Positions 43,947-53,369 of a stretch of 64,000 nucleotides of DNA are shown here, piece by piece; within the stretch, counting starts at the first letter, position 1, and every line of letters begins with the position of its first letter. Source of the DNA: Chamaelirium japonicum (Eukaryota; Streptophyta; Magnoliopsida; Liliales; Melanthiaceae); contig OX393557.1 of the NCBI GenBank assembly GCA_947650365.1, positions 48,515,979 through 48,579,978 of the forward strand, in the 5' to 3' direction. The notes under the pieces are model-generated. The model was given only the letters and a program-made list of their open reading frames with translations. It did not search any database and was not told where the DNA came from. The position numbers were made by a program, and so were the translations under genes.

Positions 43947-44870
43947 AATAGCGATAGCTTTCGCACAATTTTAGTTAATGGGGATAGGTCCAAAGCCCGA
44001 AGGCCAATCATCGGTTGTTGCATGCCACACCAGTCCTTAGAATCTATAAGGTCTTAAACGACATTAAGGAATTCTTCAGAAGCAGAAAGAAGGATGAAAT
44101 ACACAACACATCTCATATATATATAAGATGTGATGATACATGACTATCAGATTATATCTGAGTACACACATACACGCCCAAAAAGTCATAAACTCCAAAA
44201 GTACATATATATAGATGAAGAACTACTCAGTGTCCAGGCAGGTATGCACTCTCCCGGGGTGGGCGTTGGCGTCGCATTTGATGTAGTAGTTGTTCCTCTT
44301 GAACCAAGTCACATCCTTTTTCCCTTTGCATGGACAAGAAGCCCTAACGTGTCCAAAGGATCCGCATCTGTGACATCGTGGCCTCCCTATCACTGGCCTA
44401 GTATACTAAGCTGTGTGCTGAGGCTTTACCTGACTCTGTAGCAGCCTCATTAACACCATCCTCGAAGAGGAAGGATCTACCGTCGAAACTTGAGCTAGAA
44501 CTTCCACTACCTCGGCTCTTGCCAATGGTGGTAACGTATCGTCCTGAACATGATCTCCTGACATCTAAATAAAAGACTTTAATCAGAACATTTCTAAATC
44601 ATATCTATGAGGCTCTGCCCCAACCTTATCGGTTATATAAGTATTTGGGTGGCTCTATATGGAGTATAAAGCATCGCCCTAAATCCAAACAATTCAAATA
44701 GATTTCATGGAAAAATAGCGATAGCTTCTGCCCATTTTTAGTTAATGAAAAAATAGCGATAGCTTCCTCCCAATTTTAGTTAATGGAAAAATCCCAAGCC
44801 CGAAGGCTAGTCATCGGCTATGGCAAGCCACACCAGTTCTTAGAATCTATAATGGCTTAAACGATCGATG
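43947..44870. repeat. CACTA-family conserved block, two copies
   Basis: A segment running from AATAGCGATAGCTT through CAATTTTAGTTAATGG, GCCCGAAGGC, GCCACACCAG and AGAATCTATAA occurs at 43947-44070 and 44708-44870. It occurs again inverted at 61553-61665 in the second CACTA-like element. It flanks the zinc-knuckle ORF here and precedes ORF1 in the other element. Confidence 0.75.
44223..44564 (-). pseudogene. CCHC zinc-knuckle ORF upstream of the CACTA transposase
   Basis: A minus-strand reading of 113 codons from ATG at 44564-44562 to TAG at 44225-44223. An in-frame TAG at codon 53 (44408-44406) is one change from CAG. The second half encodes RPRCHRCGSFGHVRASCPC, a perfect C-x2-C-x4-H-x4-C knuckle, then KGKKDVTWFKRNNYY and VHTCLDTE. 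It lies 0.7 kb upstream of the transposase start, same strand, between two copies of the family block. It may be an accessory nucleic-acid-binding protein of the transposon or a captured exon; I do not recognise the family. Confidence 0.5.
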
Positions 44871-44942
44871 TTAGGATTCGTGGTAAGAACACACGTAGAG
44901 AATTATGATTTTGAGGTAATTTATACCTAAATATTTGAATAT

Positions 44943-45240
44943 TCACCTAACCCTAATCCTAACCTAAACCCTAACCCTAATCTAAACCCTAAACCTAACC
45001 CTAACCCTAATTTAAACCTAAACCCTCAACCTACTCCTAACCTAAACCCTAACCCTAAACCTAATCTAAACCCAAACCTAAACCCTAAACCTAAGTCTAG
45101 CCCTAATCCTATAACCCAAACCCTAAACCTAAACCCTAAACCTAACCTAAACACTAAACATAACCCTTACCCTAATTCTAAACCCTAAACCTAAACCTAA
45201 ACACTAAACCTAACCCTAATCCTAAATCCTAAACTTAAAA
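44943..45240. repeat. Degenerate telomere-like repeats (CCCTAAA)n
   Basis: A run of CCCTAA, CCCTAAA and CCTAA words with many single-base changes. A few more occur at 45330-45360 and 45905-45930 around a hAT-like insertion. The plant telomere unit is TTTAGGG. The array lies in the 5' region of the minus-strand CACTA element, the same relative position as 60985-61130 in the second element. Confidence 0.85.
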
Positions 45241-45360
45241 ATTAAGTTCTGCCTTCAGATTAATTAATTTCGTACGAATAACTTACAAAACTAGCCTAAA
45301 CCTAATTTGTCATATGGAGAAGTTTGACATAAACCCTAAACCTAATCTAAACCCTAAACC

Positions 45361-45890
45361 AAGGGCTGCGTGCAAACGAGCCGAGCTTTGGCCTGTTTGA
45401 GCTTGTTCATTTATTAAACGAGCCTATATTTTAGACTTGGGCTCGGCTTGTTTAATAATTGAGCCGAGCCGAGCCGAGCTTTGGTTGGCTTGAGCTTGTT
45501 CACGAGCCTGTTCATGAGCCTAAACTTCAAACTAGCCCCTTATCGAGCTTGTTCAATTAGTGATTGAACAGTCCCTTATCGAGCTTGTTCACAAGCCTAA
45601 ACTTCATACTAGGCTATATGTTAGGCTTATTCAAGCTATTTATGAGCCTATTCAAGAGCACTTTATGAGCCTATTGAGCTTGTTCACGAGCTTTGCTCAT
45701 GAGCCCTAAATATTTGAACATGTTTGTGAGCCCAAACGAGCCAAGCTTTGGTCTGCTTGAGCTTGGCTCATTTATTAAACGAGCCTAAACTCTAGGTTTG
45801 GGCTTGGCTTGACTAGTAACCAAACGAATTCGAACGAGTTTTTATCGAGACAAGCTGCGAGCCGCTCACGAACAACTTGGTTTGTTTGCA
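45361..45890. mobile_element. Non-autonomous hAT-like repeat
   Basis: Starts GGGCTGCGTGCAAACGAGC and ends CTTGGTTTGTTTGCAGTC, so the ends are roughly inverted. The interior is dense in GAGCC, GAGCTTG and TTCACGAGCCT words. This composition and these ends are typical of a widespread plant hAT-type repeat. It interrupts the telomere-like array. No clear 8 bp duplication is visible. Confidence 0.55.
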
Positions 45891-46086
45891 GTCATACCTA
45901 TGCTTAAGCCTAACCTAAATCCTAAACCTAATTTTTGAAAATGTAACATTCAGAAAAATTCTCATAATTCCGAATCAGAATTGGATTTTAAAATTCTAAA
46001 ATTTTGGAATCGGAATCAGAATTACATTTGGGATTTCGAAAATTTTTGACAATTTTCTGAACACCTCTATTCCGATCCGATTCATC

Positions 46087-46250
46087 CGAAAATCAGCCCT
46101 AGATAAAAAGATCAAATAAAAAATTAAGTAGTTGACAAAATGGGTATTGTGTTAGCAATTCAACCTTTAGGGTGCGATTTGGAACAAAATAGTTGACAAA
46201 AGGGGCATTGTGCTAACATTTCAAACTTTTGGGTGCGAATGGGAACAATT
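46087..46250. repeat. Fragment of the 30377-30624 MITE family
   Basis: GATCAAATAAAAAATTAAGTAG followed by TTGACAAAATGGG and TAGGGTGCGATTTGGAACAA is the inverted counterpart of the middle of that MITE. A partial second copy of the TTGACAAAA...GGGTGCGA part follows. Confidence 0.65.
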
Positions 46251-47092
<842 letters not shown>

Positions 47093-47196
47093 GATGCGGC
47101 GTGCAGTGTCGCACCGTAGCCGTCTGATGCACCGATGCATGCATCGCACGCACGCAGCGGGTGAATCAGACGGCTGTGGTGTGACAATGCATGCCG
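47093..47196. mobile_element. Small fold-back element (104 bp)
   Basis: ATGCGGCGTGCAGTGTCGCA and the inverse of TGTGACAATGCATGCCGCAT form 40 bp arms that also include GCCGTCTGAT. The centre contains GATGCATGCATC. It lies directly beside the previous MITE. Confidence 0.75.
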
Positions 47197-47210
47197 CATT
47201 TTATTATTCC

Positions 47211-47213
47211 TCC

Positions 47214-47273
<60 letters not shown>
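47211..47273. repeat. (CT)n(AT)n compound microsatellite
   Basis: CT to about 47234, then AT, then the start of the next fold-back element at 47281. Confidence 0.95.
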
Positions 47274-47812
<539 letters not shown>

Positions 47813-47822
47813 CTGATTAGGG

Positions 47823-48207
47823 TTTCATGTGTGAACGCGACTCTCTTTTAAATCCATTTAAAAACTGACATCTTCTAAAGAGCTAGAATTCTTCTTCCGT
47901 GTGTGAATGCGGCTCTCTTTTAAATCTATTTAAAAATCTACAATAAAGATGATAAATTTTCATTCAATAACATTTAATGTCATTTGATGTTAATCTCTCT
48001 CTCTCACTACAAAAAAGATATAATTTGCTGATAGAATATTTTATTTCCGTCGATAATAATATACTTATTTCTGACGGTAAGAATAAGATCCGTCGTCATG
48101 ATAACTTTGTATTTTTAAATTATTTTTTCAATTTAATTACATATAGTAAGAAAAAGTCCGTCGACATAATATATTTGCCGACGGATAATATTACATCCGT
48201 CGACAAT

Positions 48208-48287
<80 letters not shown>

Positions 48288-48648
48288 ATTGTCGACGGAT
48301 GTAATATTATCCGTCGGCAAATATATTATGTCGACGGACTTTTTCTTACTATATGTAATTAAATTGAAAAAAATATTTAAAAATACAAAGTTATCATGAC
48401 GACGGATCTTATTCTTACCGTCGGAAATAAAATATTCTATCAGCAAATTATATCTTTTTTGTAGTGAGAGAGAGAGATTAACATCAAATGACATTAAATG
48501 TTATTGAATGAAAATTTATCATCTTTATTGTAGATTTTTAAATGGATTTAAAAGAGAGCCGCATTCACACACGGAAGAAGAATTCTAGCTCTTTAGAAGA
48601 TGTCAGTTTTTAAATGGATTTAAAAGAGAGTCGCGTTCACACATGAAA
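47823..48648. repeat. 826 bp palindrome with CACTA termini and (AT)n centre
   Basis: The left arm (47823-48210) and right arm (48284-48648) are near-identical inverted copies around an AT run. Within the arms CACTACAAAAAAGATATAA starts at 48005 and its inverse ends at 48466, followed inwards by CCGTCG-type subterminal motifs. The palindrome continues another 180 bp beyond both CACTA ends, so the flanks are inverted too and there is no direct 3 bp target duplication. It therefore looks like inverted duplication of one CACTA end with its flank. Confidence 0.88.
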
Positions 48649-48849
48649 GAAGAATTCTAGCTCTTTAAAAGGCGTCCACGTGTTACAACACGGGAGAGAG
48701 GTTTCTATTTTAGTACTTATACTAGTAAGAAACCCGAGCAATGCCCGAATGTGCTTGATGCACACCATTTCTCAAGGACGACATCGCAACTATTCGAAGA
48801 AGTGTGAAATCTGAAGTGAGTGTGATTCACTTGTTAGTGAAAGAAAGAA

Positions 48850-48985
48850 AGAGATTATATTAACATCAAATGACCATTAAATGTCATTGAATGAAAATTT
48901 ATCATCTTTATGATAGGTTTTTAAATGGATTTAAAAGAGTGCCGCATTCACACACGGAAAAAAAATTCTAGCTCTTTAAAAGAAG
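48850..48985. repeat. Third copy of the palindrome flank unit
   Basis: TTAACATCAAATGACC through GAATGAAAATTTATCATC to GCCGCATTCACACACGG repeats the outer arm unit (48478-48670, inverted 47829-47995) in direct orientation. Confidence 0.8.
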
Positions 48986-49035
48986 TCTCGAGATGAACGG
49001 TATTTCTTTACAAATTAAGGGAAAGAGTAATACTA

Positions 49036-49190
49036 TTCAGCCCGAAGGTTTGTCCGTGGCCCGAACGATGTGGCATCGTGCAACTAGTGGCTGAAACCCA
49101 TTAGTGATTTTAAATTCTTTAACAGCACCAGTTGCACGGTGCCACATCCTTCGGGCCGCCAATTTCGGGACAAACCTTCAGACAAAGATT
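49036..49190. mobile_element. Short inverted-repeat MITE
   Basis: CCCGAAGGTTTGTCCGTGGC and CGATGTGGCATCGTGCAACT are mirrored by the inverse of 49130-49188 (CTGAAGGTTTGTCCCGAAAT, GGATGTGGCACCGTGCAACT). Arms are about 50 bp. Confidence 0.75.
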
Positions 49191-49425
49191 TATTTGCATG
49201 GAAATCAAATATATTTTTCGGAAATCCAATGCATTAATACCTTCCATGCAAAGATTTCTTTGCATGCATTAATGCCTAATGTCTTCCATGCAAAGATTTC
49301 TTTGCATGCAATCAAGAGATAATGATATTCAATGCATTAATGCCATTCCCTGCAAAGATTTCTTTGCATGGGTGTTCAGAAATCCAAGTCATTAATACCA
49401 CTGCATGCAAAGATTTCTTTTCATA
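49186..49425. repeat. Palindromic minisatellite ATGCAAAGATTTCTTTGCAT
   Basis: Five copies of an almost self-complementary 20 bp word, complete or partial, near 49187, 49246, 49286, 49350 and 49405. They are separated by CATTAATRCC-type spacers. It lies 0.3-0.5 kb upstream of the second P450. Confidence 0.85.
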
Positions 49426-49625
49426 ATATTTTTTTTTTAAAATGGTTAAAACAGGGACTGACACTTGGTGCAAATGACTTCATAAGAATTAAGAAGAGTT
49501 TAGATGTCTAAGAAAGAGAAACAAGTAGTAAAAACCCACACCCTGATGCTGCGGCGATATGGGACTAAACCTCCATATAGTGTTATGTTTTAAAACACAA
49601 AAAAAAAAATCACCAAGTAATACCC

Positions 49626-49705
49626 GCGCCAAAATACTCACTTTGGACTCATCGAGCCTGTGCAAGAATTTAAGGACCAACCAACCGACCTCAAGGGCCA
49701 GTAGC
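49626..49705 (+). promoter_or_regulatory. Conserved leader of P450 gene 2
   Basis: CCGCGCCAAAATACTCACTT, GGACTCATCGAGCCTGTGC and CCTCAAGGGCCAGTAGC match the leader of gene 1. A roughly 25 bp stretch present in gene 1 after GAGCCT is missing here. The ATG at 49706 follows directly. Confidence 0.65.
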
Positions 49706-52700
49706 ATGCACTCCTCACTTCCAACCATGGAACTCGAAGACCTCCCTGTCATCCCCCTCTTGCTCACCCTCTTCCTCTTCTTGCTCATGTTGATTAAGAT
49801 CAGAAGCAAATCCAAAACACCCAATGCAAGATCACCTCCCGGCCCACGGCAGCTCCCCATCGTCGGAAGCATGCACCACCTGATCGGCGGTCTCCCCCAC
49901 CTTGCGCTTCGCGATCTAGCCAGGAAGCACGGCCCGGTGATGCACCTCAAACTAGGCCAAGTCGACGTCATCGTGATCTCCTCGCCCAAAGCTGCAGAGA
50001 TGGTCACCAAGACGCGCGACGCCAACTTCGCCTCCAGACCGGAGCTCATAGCCGCGAAGATTGTGTGGTACGAATCGACGGACATAGCCTTCGCCCCGTA
50101 CAATGCTTATTGGCGGCAGATGAAGAAGGTCTGCACCCTCGAGCTTCTGAGCGCCAAACGCGTGAAGTCCTACGGATCTCTCAGAGAAGAGGAGGCCTGG
50201 AATACCGTCGCGAGTATCTCTGCGGCGACCGGATCGCCCATCGACCTCACCCAGATGTTCTTGACGTCGTCCAACATGGCGACGGCCAGAGCGGCGTTCG
50301 GTCAGGGATGCAAGCAACAACAACGATTCATACTGGCCGCAATGAAATCAATCCATTTGGTTTCGGGTTTCAACTTAGTTGATCTATTACCATCTCTGAC
50401 GTTTATCGATACCCTTAGCGGGGTGAAGTCTCAGCTCAAACACCTTCGCACGCAAATCGATGAGGTCTTGGATGAAATAATCGAAGAACACCAGATGAAG
50501 ATGGCGGCGAGGAAGGCTGGCCAATATGAATCTGATGAGGAAAATCTAGTAGATGTTCTGCTGAGGATTAAAGACCATGGCGGCCTCGAAATCCCTCTCA
50601 CCATGGACAACGTCAAGGCCGTGATCTTGGTGAGTTCTTGCTATGCTAGCTTATTTGAGTTAGCATCACTCATTTTCACTGTCCTTCCAACCTCTTAAGA
50701 GCATCCGCTGCGGACTAGCTACTCCGCTAGCTTGGCTTCTTCAGCTAGCCAAATGATTAAAAAATGGTTGCAATGAACTAGCTATAACGCTAGCTAAACA
50801 TATATAGGGGTGTGCATGATCCAAACCAAACCGGCCAAACCAAACGAAACCAACCGATTTTGATTGGTTTTGACATACTCAATGGATCGGATTGGATCAG
50901 GAATTTTAAAAACCAATATGATTGGATCGGTTATCGGATTTGTACATTTAAAACAGACCTTAAACAAACCGAGCCGAACTTTGTAGTTTTTAATATTTTA
51001 TGATATGAATACAGTAGCAATGGACATAATGGTAGTTGTCATATATAATTTGAGAGTACGTGATATTTTTTCTAGTCATTGCAATGGAATCATGTATAGT
51101 TATTGGTAATTTAATATTTGGTTAGTAATTTAGTCTCATTTTATAACTTTCGAAATAATTATTTTAAAGTCAAAACTAAATCCAAATAAAAACAAAGAAA
51201 AGCCTAGTAAGTATATAGGTAAAAGCCCAAACCGATCATCCAATCCAATCCAAACCGACTTTACTTGGATTGGATTCCAGTCTCAAATCGGTTTGGATCG
51301 GATTGAAAATTCTCAAAATCGACCTAGGTTGGACCGGTTTAGATTTTGCCTAAATAGGTCGGTTTAGGTTTTGCCTAAACATACTGATCGGTATCCCACT
51401 AGCTACTTCTAGCTATCCGAGTACCGATCAGAAACCGTGGCCCACTACATGATTCTGCTAATGTCAATATGATTTGACATCCGCTACATGTTGCCCGGCA
51501 CGCTATGCATTTGTGTGGTTTGAGTATCATTTACGCAGAAGAGGGTAATTGGTCTTTAGGTAAAAAGTAGCTAAATGGAATAGCTAGCCCATTGTGCACA
51601 ACTCATTTTAGGTGGCCAGCTATTCACATTTGGCTCGGTATTCTTTATTACAATACTAGTGCATGCCCGTGCCTGTCGGCACTGTAGTGGGCCGCCTTCG
51701 GCGGCAACACATATGTCGACACTGCAGCAAGCTGTCTTCGACGGCAATACACCTAAACGTCTTAGGCAACAAAACACTTTCGACGACAACACCAGCATTC
51801 ATAGAGACACTCATTTCCTTGCTTGTGCCGATTGGCATGAAGCGGGCACCTTCGGCACGACCAACTCCCCCTCCCCCTATAATCGATCAATCACAGCTGT
51901 CTCTATTTGAATAGATTCCTCGAGATCGACCTAATGGTTTGGGATAGCTGAAATTTCAGCAGGCGGGTTAATTTATAGCCGTTGATGCGAACAAAGATCA
52001 CGGGATGAACGGTCAGGTTTAGTACAGTTTAAATGGGTCGGGATTTGAAACTAAGGGGAGGGAGTTGGTTGACTAAGGGGATTTGAAACTAAGGGGAGGG
52101 GAGTTGGTTGACTAAGGGGATTTGAAACTAAGGGGAGGGGAGGGAGTTTAAATGGGTCGGGATTTTTGAATGAATGGTTAGATCTATTCGGTTCATTTTT
52201 GTCCAATCAGCTTGTCCTAGTCAGCATCCATTTTGTCTAGTCAGCACAAAACTGACGTGCCATGTTATATAGACTAGTAATACCCGTGCCTGTCGGCACG
52301 CAAAAGATTTCAAGGGTAAGGACAATATTTTGAGAAAGGTGACAATTTTGAGGGCGTTACAAAATTTTGAGAGGAGAATATTTTAAGGGTGACAATAATA
52401 ATTCAAAAATGATGATAATATTTCGAAAGAGGTGATAATACCTGAAGCTACTCGGCGTCGCCGAATGCTAAGCAACACTCGACGCTGCAAATGTGAGACC
52501 GTCGGAGGAGGCACTTGTTGCCGATGTAGACGGACTCAAGATTGAGCAAAGGAAACCCAACAGAAAAAGCGATGAAAAAGAACCAAAAAATGCTAAAACT
52601 GATACCAACTACTTGGCACACCCGATCATATGGCCCCAGGCAGTATTGGTGGTCCATTATCTAAAGGTTTTCCAGAACTGACCTGACATTGGCTTCGCTT

Positions 52701-53338
52701 CTCTGTTGCTGCTCCAACGTGGAATGCTTCATGGACGGAGGGGTTGTCGAAGCTGATCGGCTACTCTTTCCATTTTGTTCACGGCTGTAAAAAAAAATCA
52801 TGAAGTTCGAAATTTAAAGCCTCAAACCACTTTTTTTTTTGGAAGGTTAAGAGATAGAAACACTTGGCTGAGAACTGATAGGCCATTGGCTTCGCTTCTC
52901 CGCTGCTGCTCCATCACCGGATGCTTCGTGGACTCAAGGACCGTGGCCATGTGCCATAACGTGACAAAGAAAAACTAAAAGGGGATGAACACAAAATTAA
53001 ACTCTAAGAAAAAAATTAAACATAAAATAAAAAATCCACATGTTGAGACATCGATTCACCAGGGATGATTCTCTTCATGCTGAAATGCGGAGCATTTTCA
53101 TTAAAAAAAGAAAGAAAAGTAACAGAGAGCAAATGAACACAAAAAAAGAAAAAGAAGTAACAGAGAGCGGATGAACACAAAACACAAATGAAAAATAGAG
53201 AAAAAGGAGGAAAACAGTGAACTAAGAAAAAAATTGCAGAATATGATAAAAAATAACATAAATAAAAGAGAGTTGAAACTTAAAAAACAAAAAGAAAACG
53301 GGAATAAAAGAGAGTTGAAACTAAAAACAAAAAAAAAA

Positions 53339-53369
<31 letters not shown>

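Noticed and set aside
44943-45240. True telomere or chromosome-fusion site
   Set aside because: Repeats are short, degenerate and interrupted, and occur at the same position in two CACTA elements. A fusion scar would not repeat in this way.
49186-49425. CRISPR-like array
   Set aside because: Irregular spacing, palindromic words and plant context; no cas genes. It is a minisatellite.
49559-49705. N-terminal extension of P450 gene 2
   Set aside because: The frame is open upstream but unlike the family, and matches the untranslated leader of gene 1, where the frame is not open.
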